Positions 41,838-53,722 of a stretch of 64,000 bases of DNA are shown here, piece after piece. A program made the translations under genes and the position numbers. The stretch comes from Molanna angustata (Eukaryota; Arthropoda; Insecta; Trichoptera; Molannidae): the NCBI GenBank assembly GCA_963576475.1, contig OY754979.1, positions 34,075,778 to 34,139,777 on the forward strand, written 5' to 3'. Each line of letters starts with the position of its first letter. Position 1 is the first letter of the stretch. The notes under the pieces are model-generated. The model was given only the letters and a program-made list of their open reading frames with translations, made no database searches and was not told the origin of the DNA.

Positions 41838-42950
41838 ACATACCATAATGCCATGATCCTCACATGGTAGACAGAGAAAACTGAATGCCATATATCTTGA
41901 CACACAATCATCGCCTCGTCAACATTCATACACCTTCTTATACATGTTTATCTGTTCTTCACGCTTCTAACCTTTTCGTCTTTCAAAATACCATTCACAT
42001 GGTCATGCCATCCCTTTCTTGGGCGGCATTGATTTCTCATTTCATTCCTATGCGCATTGTATATTTTCTTCGTCAGGCATTCCTCATTCATTCTCCCCAT
42101 GTGGCCAATTAATGAATGAAATGAATTCATCATTTTCATTCTATTAATGACATCTATCTTCATCTTAAATTCTATTACAGATTCATCTTAGTGATCTCAT
42201 TTAAACTGCATTTATTCTGCTTTCATGTGACTTCTGCCATGTCCAGGTTTCACTTGCATACATCAAGGTTGGCACTTTTAAGATAGCGTTATCAATGGCA
42301 TCTTTAGCATCCTTTGATATGTTGCGGTCATTCATAACTGGTCTAAGTGCTCCATTCTCTCTGTTTCTTGCCATAACTCTTCTTTCGATCTCTTTATCAA
42401 TCCGTCCATTCCGGTGTTCCGTTGCTTCCCAAATAGACATATTCGTCTACTTGCTTGAGCCATTTGTTCTCTAATTTTATTTGGTACGCTGTTCTGCTAT
42501 CACTCTTTTGAAACACCATTTGAACTTCGATTTGCTGGCATCCATTCTCAGTACGTTCTCTTTACATCCTTCATATACTATACTTACTGAATTGTCAACG
42601 TTTTGACATTTCTCATATACCTACTAAAATTCAGACAGATAAATTTAGACGAATCGGAATGGGACATATTATGAATATTTCGATTTGTGTGATAGATTTT
42701 GTATTTTAATGAATCATTGTGTTGTTTTTATTTTTAATTGTTGTGTTGTTTAATACGAGTTTTATGTTTTATTTTTACCATATTTTTATAATGGCTAAGA
42801 GGCCGTGTATGTGAATATAAATAAATAAATTTCAGACCCTTGCTATCCTCCATAAAAGTTCTGATGCAACATTCAACGTATAGATTGAAGAGCCATGGAG
42901 ATAGCATGCACCCCATTATTTATAGAGAACTATGTTGTTACTGTGTCGGT
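41838..42950 (-). mobile_element. RTE-like LINE fragment split by a short LINE end
   Basis: Minus-strand relic: tail CATACCATAATGCC at 41838, then IGHMGRMNEECLTKKIYNAH and ASETWTWQKSHESRINAV (42201-42440); the homology resumes at 42832-42950 with MGCMLSPWLFNLYVECCIRT. The part between is a + strand insertion (42601-42831). Confidence 0.75.
42601..42831 (+). mobile_element. nested LINE 3' end with (AATA)n tail
   Basis: Interrupts the RTE-like homology; ends GGCTAAGAGGCCGTGTATGT GAATATAAATAAATAAAT, a LINE 3' UTR plus A-rich tail. No coding remains. Confidence 0.5.
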
Positions 42951-42969
42951 GACACAAACACGTGATATT

Positions 42970-43870
42970 CAGTAGTGTCCAAAAGAATGGAAACTTTTTA
43001 TTTTGACTACATTTTTCAACTTACTAGGTGATTCATTTTACTTTTTCATTGAAATTTTATTGCAATCTTATTGTTTTTAATGACAAATATTTTCTTTTGT
43101 TTATTTCGCAAGAAACAATAAATATTTTCTTAATTATTTTAACTTTTTTTTACAAAATTAGTTAATCCTTTCTAATTTGTCTCATAATGAGTTGTAAGGA
43201 ACATATACCTTACTATTTGATGATATGAATCATCATTATTACTCACATTTTTTTCTGGAAATTTGTTTTTTTGATGTCTGTGATCATTAGAAAGTAATTA
43301 TTGAGGATATTTGAAATCCTATCTAAGCAAGAGCTATTAGTCTGTCGTTCGTCCTGTACTGTGTCATTTGTAAGTGGTTGGAGTGTTTTTTCAAGTTCTG
43401 AGATTATTTTATTCTGAAACTTCTTCTGAAACATGCTTGGAGGCTACTGGTCACCTACAAAATGTAGTAGAGCAGTTACCCTGCGAGAAGAGGGATATAC
43501 ATATAAACAAATTGCTGAAAAGTTGGGACACAGAGCGTCCAAGTCTGGAGTTCAAAGGTCTGCGAGAGGTTCAAAGTCTCCAAAAGTTTACACAATGCTG
43601 TAAAATCTGGCAGAAACCAGAAGACGTTATTGATAGACGACAGAAGGATAACGAAATTAGCTCTTCAAGACCGTAGATCCACTTCGAGTGATATCCAACA
43701 CATCCTTGCTGAGAGTGGTATAATTGTAAGCGATAGGACGATTCGACGACGCCTAGTCAACAATGGATTAAGGGCCAGAAGGCCAAGAAAAAAGCTTACT
43801 TGAATAGTAAACAAAGGGAAAAAAGACTCATAGTTTTTTCAAGTCAAGTTTGTTCAAAATGCAGAAAAAT
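42970..43870 (+). mobile_element. Tc1-like DNA transposon remnant
   Basis: Left end CAGTAGTGTCCAAAAGAATG resembles Tc1 inverted-repeat ends. At 43450-43800 + is a broken transposase N-terminus: SRAVTLREEGYTYKQIAEKL (first helix-turn-helix), then after a frameshift KSGRNQKTLLIDDRR and SGIIVSDRTIRRRLVNNGLR (second DNA-binding half and start of the linker to the DDE domain). The catalytic DDE domain is absent and no right inverted repeat is evident. Confidence 0.7.
43450..43800 (+). pseudogene. Tc1-like transposase N-terminal fragment
   Basis: Bipartite paired-like DNA-binding region only: a frame opening near 43466 reads REEGYTYKQIAEKLGHRASK, stops at about 43588, and the rest (RITKLALQDRRSTSSDIQHI ...) is in another frame ending at a TGA near 43801. 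Not functional. Confidence 0.65.
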
Positions 43871-43899
43871 ATCAATAAACATTAGGTTTCCGTTGATTT

Positions 43900-44660
43900 A
43901 ATTCACGTATAAAACTTTTTTAACGCACGTGATATTTATCTTAACTAACATGTAACTTCATCATGTATTAGGATGTTTTAATAAATCATATTATATTCAA
44001 TTACTAGATTCAGCGTTTTATGTTCTCTTAATTTCTCCCAAATGTAAAACAAAATGTTTAATTTTGTTTTATAAAAGTCTGTACTTAACATCTATAAAAC
44101 ATATTGTCATATAAAAGGAATATAACAGGTTCATCGACAACTACATATTATGTTTTATAAAAGTTTTTGTTTTTCATTTATAAAACCAACTGTTGAATAA
44201 TATAAACGTCACACTAATAATTTTATGTCCTATTGAAGTCATCCATAATACCACTATACAATCGTCTATTAAAGTTTTTTCTAAAACGTTTATAGGCCAA
44301 TAAGTTGTTTAGATGTTATAATAATACCCTTTTTATGACGATATTGTCTTTTTAAAAATCTTTATACAACTGAAATCTTTTTATGACATACAGCTTTGTT
44401 AAGTTAACATTTCGATTAAGACCATTATGTGATCCTTGTATAATTACGTTGCAAAAACGTTTATGGGACGTTGCAATTAGACTATTTAGTTAGACGACTT
44501 AACCGTCAGATGTACAACGTCTATACGACTAACAGAGTTAGTTAATAACCACTATAAAACTCCTATACGACTAAAAGTCATAGGTATAACTCTTATTTAT
44601 ACGACTTGTTTGCTAGTTGGATTGTCTCTGGGGGAAACATAAAATTAAAATAGTCGCATC
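43900..44660. other. AT-rich stretch with recurring TATAAAAC-type motifs, unassigned
   Basis: Scattered variants of CTATAAAAC, TTATACAAC and CTATACGAC recur at irregular spacing to about 44610. It may be a decayed element or low-complexity sequence; no frame and no clear ends. Confidence 0.3.
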
Positions 44661-44670
44661 ATTTCTATCT

Positions 44671-44903
44671 TCGGCCTTCGTGGCTCAGTTGGTTAGGTAT
44701 CTGACTACTGATCCAAGGGTCCCAGATTCGATTCCCGGTGGAGACACAGTTTTTAATTGTGTTTTAAGTCTGGCTCTGTGAGACGATTAATACCATAAGC
44801 AGATCGTAAGTCTCCAGAATGTGGCAGCTTGTTATTGGTGCATGTTAAATAATTATTTGACATTGTACCTGTTAGTTGCCCGTGAAGCTACATAAAACAA
44901 AAA
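44671..44903 (+). repeat. tRNA-derived SINE, best plus-strand copy
   Basis: tRNA-like head GGCCTTCGTGGCTCAGTTGG (A-box within TGGCTCAGTTGG) and B-box GATTCGATTCC about 40 nt later, followed by the SINE body GGTGGAGACACAGTTTTTAA ... TGTACCTGTTAGTTGCCCGT. Homologues on the minus strand at 60135-60386 and 6344-6521. Confidence 0.85.
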
Positions 44904-45098
44904 GTTATAATATAATATTATGCTGATTAATTATTTAAATGTTTTATCAAATGACAGAACGAACGCGTATAATATCTGTCAAATGACAAATGTCAACCAC
45001 GGTGGACGGTGCTGCCAGGACTTAAATTTTTAGATATTATTGGAATTGCACGAAAAAAATATGAATCCTTATGAAGAAGGGGTTGAACTTAACATTGT

Positions 45099-45664
45099 TT
45101 TTACTCCTCACTACCCCAAGGGGATTTATGAATTCGTAATTTTTAAGGTAATTTTTTATTGCAGATTATCAACTAGTATCATGCTGGGATTGCATTCTGA
45201 AAGTTTTATCACAATGTATCTGTGTGTGTGTGTGTGCTGTGTACTATAATATGCTACGTACGGCGTGTTTATTCTAGATTATCGATTATAGACTAAAGTG
45301 CTCATTCGATTATTTTCAAATTTTGCAAATTTGTATATCAAAAACTCGCATAGACCTCATTAGATTTTGAAGGATATCTGAATAGTGCTTCTCATTTTTT
45401 TTAACTGTCAAATATTTCAAAGTGACTCCCATGCTCAGGAAACTCGAAATTTGTTATTTTTATTTTCAAATTGCTAAAAGGGCACATCACTTACATAAAA
45501 TGTCATTAATAAATATCAATTTTTCATAATAATATATTTAAATAATAAAAGAATTAAACTCACTCATTTCATAAAATTGCCGAAAACTTTCTATAGAAAC
45601 TTTGAATACTCTATAGTGACTTGTTAGTGAGGAGTTTAGCGTTGGCCACAACCCACTCGTTTTT
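45099..45664 (+). mobile_element. family B element, copy 4 (most complete)
   Basis: Left ACTCCTCACTACC, right GTTAGTGAGGAGT, then 3' end TTTAGCGTTGGCCACAACCC ACTCGTTT with a GTTG-GCCA-CAAC hairpin. About 566 bp; serves as the reference for the family. Confidence 0.7.
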
Positions 45665-45831
45665 AAATTGATGTTACTTTTTGTATATTTTTTTTTTCAT
45701 AACTAGGTATATCACCAAACATTGTACACTCATAAATGTAAATAGAAGAAAGCATTTTTGGCCATGTTAAAATTTAAAAACTGAATTGTAAATAATATAA
45801 TTAACAGCTATAGCTTTCTGAAAGTAAATAA

Positions 45832-46840
45832 ACTAGTTGCATGTAACACATGAGATCCAACTGTCGATAGCGATAGTATGTATAGTTGAAGAATATGTAC
45901 CAAACTATAAACCCATAGATACAAATTATTGAATATTTTCAGATATTTTGTTTTCTATACAACATATGTAGGTATGTATGTCAAGATAGGATAGTATGGA
46001 GGAAGATCCTTTTTCCTACCCAGAATATGCAAATAGCATGATGGTATGTATGTATGTATGTTTGGAGATGAAGTATCAAACTATTAAGTCTTCTTACATA
46101 TTGTGTATAGGCGACTGCCATACAAAATGTATGAAGCGATGTCGTCACTAAATTCAATTTTTAAAAAAATTGTTAAAAAAAAAATTGAGATCTTCTACTA
46201 CAATGTAAATATTTTTTATAGAAAATTAAATTATCTAGTTGGGGTGTTTCGGCTTTTTTCGATAATTGTAAAAGTTTTGGAAATATAGGCAGTTAAACTC
46301 ATAAATTTATCATAAAAAAAATATTTTTCTTAATAAAAAATGTTTGAGAAACCCTGGAATTTTTTTGAAAAAACTTGTTTGAGATTTTGTATTTGTCTAT
46401 GTTTGTACCAATTTTCAGCGTTCTAGCGTTTATGGTTTCTGAGATATATGGAAAAATAAAATAAAAATTCAAAAGTTGATAACCCCTGACTGAAACAAAA
46501 ATTCAAAATTCTGAGTATAAAAGTTTTGTAGGCCTGTAACTGTTTATATATTCTGAAATTTTAGGCTCTGTAAATTGAGTGGATCAAAAGTTATAAGGGG
46601 GGGATGGACACACAGACACACACACACACAGACACACGAAATGTTCTACTCCGAATTCTGAGTAAATCCGTGTATGGAACATATATGCTGCGAAGCCTCT
46701 AAGTTGGTGTTTATTGACTTCAAAGTTGGAAAAGCCGTGAAAAAAGTAGACCTCTCCATACAATTCTCGCGTATTCTGGCTTGATACATTGTCGATATGT
46801 TAAGAGAACAAAGTTCTCCTGAACAAATCGACAGTTGGAT
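45832..46840 (-). mobile_element. Helitron-like non-autonomous element, copy 2
   Basis: Same ends as copy 1 (ATCCAACTGTCG at 46840 downward, CTAG at 45833), A/T flanks and no TSD. Differences I could find: one extra GTAT unit, one extra A in a homopolymer, a change in the G tract (GGGGGGGATGG) and about five substitutions. High identity implies recent mobilisation or a recent duplication. Confidence 0.75.
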
Positions 46841-46994
46841 AAATTAATTAACAGTCAAAAATAGTTCCTACAACTAAGTTTGCTCATAAGTGTGGAAGAT
46901 GCCACGATTCTATGAAGATTCACGTCATTTTGACTTGTGAGTTGATTCAAAATAATTAATAGTTATTCATATTGTTACAAACACGCCAACGAAA

Positions 46995-47140
46995 TGAATT
47001 TTTGAAAGAGATAATCATAAGAAGCTTGAACAATCGACTATCATTTATGAGACGACGCATGGATGTAAAGGAAGTCAGCAATATATGCTAAAATAGAGAA
47101 GTTAAGCGCTCGATTCTCTTTGCCTACCCCGTTATCTAGT
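46995..47140 (+). mobile_element. RTE-like LINE 3' scrap
   Basis: Decayed C-terminus on +: RSLNNRLSFMRRRMDVKEVS and RSILFAYPV, matching the end of the 61129-62811 protein. Confidence 0.55.
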
Positions 47141-47249
47141 ATGAGCGTACTGTGATATGGATATTCTAGTGAAACTGTGAAATAGGTACTTGTCACGATT
47201 CGTTCATTCCAGACCCCCAATAGGGAAACGACATGATGGGAAATAAAAA

Positions 47250-47900
47250 TGTGTAAATTATTAAGTAAATATCAACGTGAAAAGGACTTCTTCATCTCCT
47301 TCTTCTGGAGACTGCCTCTTGTGATCTGGATGTCCAGCTGTCACTCCATCTTTTTGCTGGTCTCCCCCTTGCTCTACGACCCTCCGGGACTTCCTTGGAG
47401 ACAATTTTGTGTAGTCGATTGTCTCCCATTCTCTCTAAGTGGTCTCTCCATTGACACCTTCGCCCTCTATCCCAGTGGATGATGTCGTCTACATCGCATC
47501 TCCTCCTTATATCCTCCTTATATCCTCGTTCCAGAATCTATCCACGAGTGTTACGCCCACTATGGAGTGCAGTGTCCTCATTTCAGTAGTCCGGAGGAGA
47601 TTTTTTGTTCTGATGGTATAGGCTCTGGCTTCGATGGCATAGGTCATTATGGGTCTTACGCACGTTTTGTAAATTCTGGTTTTACTTTCTGTGAGCATAT
47701 GTTTGTTTTTCCAGACAGTGTCCCTGAGGCAGCCAGCTATAACGGCTGCTTTATCGGTTTGTTCTTTAACCTCGTCATATAGATCATTGTCATTTGATAT
47801 TTTGGCGTCCAAGTATTTGAATGTTGTGACTTCCTCTATTTAATATTTTGGCGCCCAAGTATTTGAATATTGTGACATGTTCTATTTGCTCATTTTCTAC
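47250..47900 (-). mobile_element. RTE-type LINE ORF2 C-terminal remnant (second RTE subfamily)
   Basis: Minus-strand fragment with DAKISNDNDLYDEVKEQTDK, KTRIYKTCVRPIMTYAIEAR and TEMRTLHSIVGVTLVDRFWN: the post-RT segment of RTE ORF2. A 50-bp near-duplicate (GGCGTCCAAGTATTTGAAT / GGCGCCCAAGTATTTGAAT) occurs at 47803-47875. Confidence 0.6.
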
Positions 47901-48329
47901 CTCCAATTCGCATCTCAGAGGTGATAAGGACATTTGAATAATTTTAAAAATATAAAGACTATGTATACATAATATTTATGATGTATATCTAACGTTGCTG
48001 TTTTTAGTTCAAAACGTGATTTTTCCGCTATTTTAGGAAAATTTTCAATGTTAAAATAACATATTTTATCTGATCCTGAAATAAAATAATATTTGCACAC
48101 GTTTAGGACGTCTTTTTAGCTGATTTATTAACTCTTTACATTTCGTTGATATTTCTTTTGTAAACACCAGGGTTAGGCAAACTTTTTAAAATTGTAGATA
48201 CGTTTCAACGCCGAGCCTAAAAAAATATGAAAGATTGTTTTCATCTGTCAACTTCTTCGTTTCGGCTATATTTTTTATATCAGAGTTATTTTATAATATT
48301 TCATATAAAAATACCAATTTCAAAATGAA

Positions 48330-48775
48330 TAATAATAATAAAACTCTTTTATTATGCAAAACAAATCACATTATGTGGCGAACTTATTGCTCGTAGGCAA
48401 TTTCTACCAGTCAACCACACTAGTAGGTAAATACAGTAAGTAGGAGCAAGTACAAAAAATACACATAACAAATAATTAAAACTAAAAGGTATACATGACA
48501 AAGAAAACGTAAATAATATAAAAACACAAAATTTTATATAAAAAAAACATAAATAATAATGATAATGTCCAAAAATAGAAAAAGGATGGGTTGAGAAGGG
48601 ATGAAGGATAAAGGAATTATAGGTATGAGGATAAGAAGTGTGACTTGAGAAGCTATTTGAAGTACATTAAGCTAGGAGTTTCTCTTATACCATTGGTTAA
48701 TTGGTTCCACAGCCGGACTGCGTGTATTGTGAACGAGTAAGTGTAGGAGGAAGTGTGATATATTGGTGATAGTGT
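48330..48775 (-). mobile_element. CR1-like LINE 3' end
   Basis: Reverse complement of the LINE end at 51500-52290: ends ...TTCCACAGCCGGACTGCGTG (coding), ...GTGTGACTTGAGAAGC, 3' UTR, then ACCAGTCAACCACACTAGTA and a terminal (AAT)n run at 48330-48345. Confidence 0.7.
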
Positions 48776-48784
48776 ACTTTGGTT

Positions 48785-48870
48785 TTGAATGTATGTCAAA
48801 ATAAAAATAGATGGTGTTCGTATCTCTCTGCCTACCCCATGAGGGACATGGCGTAATTGTATGTATACAT
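48785..48870 (+). mobile_element. RTE-like LINE tail fragment
   Basis: GATGGTGTTCGTATCTCTCT GCCTACCCCATGAGGGACAT GGCGTAATTGTATGTATAC: last codons, stop and (GTAT)n-type tail of the 61-kb family, joined to the upstream CR1-like end. Confidence 0.65.
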
Positions 48871-49004
48871 GCAGTAATATTATCTTTTATACAATCCGCC
48901 TATACAATAACAGGCAAATCCTTCGCAAATTGATGATTTTCGTAACTACTCATGATTACCACCATCAAACCTCTTGGCTTTGTTCAAGTGGAATCATCCC
49001 AGAT

Positions 49005-49190
49005 GTAATCTATTTCTAATTTAAAAGGAATCATCGAAATCGAACGACGCGGTGAAGAATCATTATTAATTGCAGACGATTTTCCAAATTGAAGATTTCG
49101 ATATTTTTATCGTGAGTTCCATCATCAGAACTCGATAAAATTAATTTGTGTGATCATTCCCTTCACTCCCTTGTTATTAAAAAACAAATC
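49005..49190 (-). repeat. dispersed repeat family G, inverted copy
   Basis: Reverse complement carries GATCACACAAATTAATTTTA, AGTTCTGATGATGGAACTCA and AATCGTCTGCAATTAATAAT, matching 35390-35540. Confidence 0.5.
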
Positions 49191-49246
49191 ATTGCTTTGT
49201 CTAATATTATACTAACGGCTCACCACATCGATACGCGATAATATTT

Positions 49247-49855
49247 TAAACGAGTGGGTTGTGTCCAACGCTATACTCTCACTAACGAATCACTTCACAA
49301 AGTATTCAAATTTTATATGGATAATATTCGGCATTTTTATGAAACGGGTGTGTTAAATTGTTTTTATTTAAATATTTAACTATGAAAAATGATATTTCTT
49401 CAACGCCATTTTATGACAGTGATGTGACTTTTTACCAATTTGAAAGAAAAAATATCAAATTTTAATTTTCCTGAGTTTGGGGTCACGTTGAAATATTTTA
49501 GAGTTAAAAAATTGAGAAGCACTGATCAGGGGGGCAAGTCTGGTTCAATCGGCGAAATCAAAACCCTCATGATTACCCATAATTATTATATGGAGTTCTA
49601 CAATATCTTTAGATGTGATAGAACTCCATACGATAATTATATCCATAATATGGGTAATCACTGGGGTTTTGATTTCGCCGGTCGAACCAGACTTGCCCCC
49701 CCCCCCCCATAAACCCTTTAAAATCTGGGGTCTAAGTGAGTATTAGATGTACAAATTTGAAAAGAATCGAATGAATCTATAATTGATAAAGTAGAATAAA
49801 CACATACCTAGCACATTGTAAACAGCACACATACACACCGATACATCTATTTATT
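49247..49855 (-). mobile_element. family B element, copy 5, carrying a nested MITE
   Basis: Minus-strand copy: 3' end AACGAGTGGGTTGTGTCCAA at 49252 and body up to CAGCACACATACACACCGAT near 49840. It is interrupted at 49529-49708 by a family E foldback MITE; homology resumes at CCTTTAAAATCTGGGGTCTA. Confidence 0.65.
49529..49708. mobile_element. foldback MITE family E, copy 2
   Basis: Ends GGGGGGCAAGTCTGGTTCAA and its inverse AACCAGACTTGCCCCCC, with the arms pairing through AATCAAAACCC, ATTACCCATAAT and TGGAGTTCTA. The right end runs into a C14 homopolymer. Paralogue of 17559-17724. Confidence 0.8.
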
Positions 49856-50120
49856 TATGGTTAGGTACAAACAGTAAAAATTACAAAATACGAATATGTC
49901 CTTGTTAAACAAGTACATATACATCTTCCTACGTTCCCTAAAATAAGCAAATAAATGCTTGTACATTAAATAAGACAATAACCCACATAAGGACCAGAAT
50001 AATTTAACACTAATAATACAAAGTTAATAAAAACATGTGAATGATGGTGTATCTGAGTCAAAAGGATCTAGGAGAGGATTAAAAGGGAATATTAACAATA
50101 TTACTACATCCCACCATGAT
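49856..50120 (-). repeat. probable LINE 3' UTR end
   Basis: Starts with (TTTA)-type tail ATCTATTTATTTATGGTTAG; the block AATATGTCCTTGTTAAACAA recurs at 55762-55800. No coding seen. Confidence 0.35.
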
Positions 50121-50889
50121 GAAAACTCGATTTCGCCATAACGATTTATCCATAGAATTATATGATACAGAAGCCGCGTGCAATATAAATTTCTAATTCA
50201 AATGTATGTCAATTTTTATTTACATGTGTGTGTGAGGCGGTAGATCGGTAGGTGTACGTATACTGCATAGAAAAGACATTTTACGTGTACTACTATGTGT
50301 TCTATGACTGTATTGACGGCCGAGCGAGTGAAACTCAGAACTTTGTTCTTAGTTTTAGCTGTCATACTTTCATTGCGCTGACTAGGTATCTTTATCATAA
50401 TATATAATCTAAGGATTTATCATGGTAATTACATATTGACATTGACATAACAGCATCAAAAAATCCAATTTATGTATATGCATGTACCAGTAGGTATACC
50501 TAATATGTAAAAAAATAAAAATGGAATAAGTAATTGGGGTGGAAATAATAAATTTAATGCGCCTTCAATTTATTTTACTCTTCATATTATTTTCATTTAG
50601 GTACTCGTTTGAATACTAACTTACATCCCAAATCAACGTCGAGCAATTGTTAACCGACCTCTGATAATGCTATTTTAAACTTGACATGTAGAATTTATGT
50701 TCATTATTATTATGATGGTGAAATAAAAAAATTCCTTTATTGATTAATCTAAATTCAAATGTTTGTTTTATAACACTTGGTCAACATTGAAACACCAAAA
50801 AAAAACTAAAATCATAAAATAGATTGATGAAAAAAATATAAGTACTTACAAATAAAATACACGTAAGGATGTTATTCATGCCAACTTCA

Positions 50890-52290
50890 AATTTTTGCGA
50901 CATTTACATCCAAACATCTTACAATGTATCGTATGTATATACCTTAGAACTACACAATCGACTATTTTACCGAAAGTTCTTATTGACAACGTAATTATTC
51001 CTTTTTCTTCGGAGGTCAGAAACCTTGGTCTTATCATGAATTGTAACCTCTCATGGTCAGATCACATAAAGGGAGTAAGCCAACGGATTTTTCGATCTTT
51101 CCATGAACTAATCCGCCTTAAAAACTGCCTTCCTCAAAATATCAAAATTACTCTTACACAACAGCTGATGTTACCTACCTCTACTCGACTATGCAGAACG
51201 TAGCTTACCTAGACGCTACTGAGGATTAACTTGACAAACTTGAGAGACTGCAAAATGTCTGCATACGATATGTGTTTGGACTCAAAAAGTTTGATCACGT
51301 GTCTGAAAGCAGGAAACAGTTAAAGTGGATCAAAATCCGAGAACGAAGAAATTCCCATGTTCTTTCCTTATTTTACCAGACACTTAAGAACCCTCTCACA
51401 CCTAAGTACCTCAAGGAGAAATTAGCCCATCTTTCATCTCATGGCCTAAATTTACGGTCTCAAAACCAAAGTATACTATCAATACCAATACACCACACCT
51501 CCTCCTACACTAACTCGTTCACAATACACGCAACCCGGCTGTAGAACCAATTACCCAATGGTATAAGAGAAGCTCCTAAGTTAATGTACTTCAAGAAGCT
51601 TCTCAAGTCACACTTCTTATCCTCATACCTATAATTCCTTTATCCTTCATCCCTTCCCAACCCATACTTTTCCTATTTTCAGACATTATCATTATTATTT
51701 TAATTTATGTTTTTATATAAAATTTTGCATTTTTGTATTATTTACTTTTACTTTCTCGTTGTCATGTATAACTATTAGTTTTTTTGTATTTTTTTACTTG
51801 CTGGTAATATTGTACTTACTAGTGTGGTTGACTAAAATATTATAAAATATTATATTTATTACGTAAAATATTAGGACCAAGACCAGGAATTGCGGCAGGA
51901 ACCTGGAGACCACGAATCAATGAGGAAATTCTCGCATTGACAGGACAACCTTTAATCACCAGCGAAATCAGATCCAGAAGATTAGCTTGGATTGGACATG
52001 TTGTCATATCAGGGGAAGAAAAAGCCGCAAAACGTATTCTACAAAATAACCCTGTGGGCAAGAGACCCCTGGGAAGACCAAGGCAGAGATTGATGGACAA
52101 TGTTACCCGAGATCTGAACGTGCTGAATGCTTGTGATGACTGGGAGTCCACTGCAGCTGAAAGGAAGGCTTGGAAAGCTATTGTTCAGGAGGCTAAAGCT
52201 CTACCGGAGTTGTATGGCCATCGGAAGTAAGTAAGTTAATGTGGTTGACTGGTAGAAATTGCCTACGGGCAATAAGTCCGCCACATTTTT
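50890..52290 (+). mobile_element. CR1-like LINE 3' half, interrupted by an RTE fragment
   Basis: Coding relic: SSEVRNLGLIMNCNLSWSDH, then after a frameshift ...KLERLQNVCIRYVFGL..., WIKIRERRNSHVLSLFYQTL and ATRL*NQLPNGIREAPK with TAG replacing the conserved Trp, stop near 51632. The 3' UTR is split at 51833/52240 by a retro-insertion and resumes GGTAGAAATTGCCTACGGGC. 5'-truncated. Confidence 0.8.
51834..52239 (+). mobile_element. RTE-like LINE fragment nested in the CR1-like 3' UTR, 11-bp TSD
   Basis: Flanked by exact TGTGGTTGACT at 51823-51833 and 52240-52250. Coding end: RSRRLAWIGHVVISGEEKAA, VGKRPLGRPRQRLMDNVTRD, EALPELYGHRK-like end with stop at 52230, then an (AAGT)n tail GTAAGTAAGTTAA. 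The GHV...GRPRxR..DxV pattern and short microsatellite tail fit RTE-type elements; different subfamily from the 61-kb copy. Confidence 0.85.
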
Positions 52291-53070
52291 TTTTGTAACA
52301 TAAGAAATAATATACAGGTACACATCAAAGTTTAAAAATACAATATTTTTACAAAAAAACATACTTAAGAACTAGATGCGGAATGTAAACTGCTTCACTA
52401 GGTTAAAAACCTGTTCTGAAGCAGCTTATAATTATATAGGTATATTGTTTAGGTGTGCGTGGTATGTTAACGTAGAGTTGTTTATTTATCACTGTCTTGT
52501 CTGTTTCTTTTACCCACTTCTTTAATCCACATTTAAAACTGTTTATATTTGTAGTTTTCTTCAATTCAATTGGAAGCAAATTGAAAATTTTTACTCCAAG
52601 GAAATGAAAATTTCTTTGTCCATAAGTCGACTTGGTTCTCGGTATCTGTATATTTGCTTGTCTAGGCTGTCTAGTCTGACGTGTAGTTTGGGTCGATTGG
52701 AAGTCATTAAGGTGTGAATAGATATAAGTGCAAATGTTTTTAGCATATAACTGTGGTATGTCTAGGATGTCATGTTTTTTGAATAGTTCGGCTGAGGCTG
52801 TGCAAATCGGTAGGTAGGTACATTAAATATTATTTTCAAAACGGATTTTTGAGCTTTAACTATTGAATCTATATTTGTTCTGTAAGTACCACCCCACACT
52901 ATAATACCATATTCTACTATTGATTGGTAAAGTGAATAGTACATTAATTTATTGACAGATTTTGGTAAAACATTTCTGATGGAGAGAAAAATGAAATTAT
53001 TTTTTTTAAATTCATGCTTAAAATAGAGATATGGGGTTTCCATTTTAAACATTGGTCAATTGTTATTCCC
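52290..53070 (-). mobile_element. Jockey-like LINE 3' end
   Basis: Minus strand: KNNFIFLSIRNVLPKSVNKL, SIVEYGIIVWGGTYRTNIDS and QKSVLKIIFNVPT, related to 28613-29217, with further C-terminal coding (broken) to about 52480 and a 3' UTR to about 52290. Truncated at both the RT side and by frameshifts. Confidence 0.65.
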
Positions 53071-53239
53071 AAGTATTTCGTTTGTCTAGTTTTTTTTTAT
53101 TTCAGTACATATACAGTTACTTTGTTGATCTTTACATTATGTGATTTGTTTTGCACAATAAAAGAATTGTATTATTATTATACGTATCGCAAATTATTCC
53201 AAAGGAATATAGCAAAGAAAAATAAATTATATAGAAAGA

Positions 53240-53365
53240 CCTAAAGACAGTTATCTAGACCAGATGATAAGTGATATGCTCTGTACCAGCTCAAGATATA
53301 AAGAGGTTAGCAAATAACAGAGATATGTGGAGGGATGAATTACTTGGTGCAAACCAATCTTAGAT
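53240..53365 (+). mobile_element. LINE ORF2 C-terminal fossil, third copy
   Basis: Matches 7555-7830 and 14935-15210: DSYLDQMISDML then KRLANNRDMWRDELLGANQS-like sequence ending in the shared GGTGCAAACCAATCTTAG. Confidence 0.55.
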
Positions 53366-53704
53366 TAATTGTAAACCAAAAGTAAAAAAGTTTATCTTGA
53401 AAGCTGATTTAGGCATTAAACAGGCGATTGTTCAATGACATTAAAATTGAATAGTTTACTAAAAATATGTATCATCAAAAAAATATATAATATCTTACTT
53501 GTTGTCATTTTCACTGAAGAATCAATTTTCATTGTAATTGACTTGTGTATATCCAAGGCACGTTGTTTAAAATATGAGTAATCAAATATTAAACATTGTT
53601 TTTATCTAAATCAGAGTATTTTGATACTACGATTTACTGATAAATGTAAAATATAAGGCACATGGCTTATTTTAATTGTATTTTTAACTGGAACCAATAA
53701 CGTG

Positions 53705-53722
53705 AACTGACAGCTGTCAGTT
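53705..53722. repeat. perfect 18-bp palindrome
   Basis: AACTGACAGCTGTCAGTT reads the same on both strands and contains an E-box (CAGCTG) at its centre. No adjacent gene; significance unknown. Confidence 0.7.

Noticed and set aside
44671..44745. tRNA gene at the SINE head
   Set aside because: The same head with the same non-tRNA body occurs in three places and orientations, so it is a SINE; the acceptor 3' half runs on into SINE body.
46103..46288. Short open frame MYRRLPYKMYEAMSS... as a small gene
   Set aside because: It lies inside the Helitron-like copy 2; the equivalent frame in copy 1 is altered by a homopolymer-length difference, so it is not maintained.
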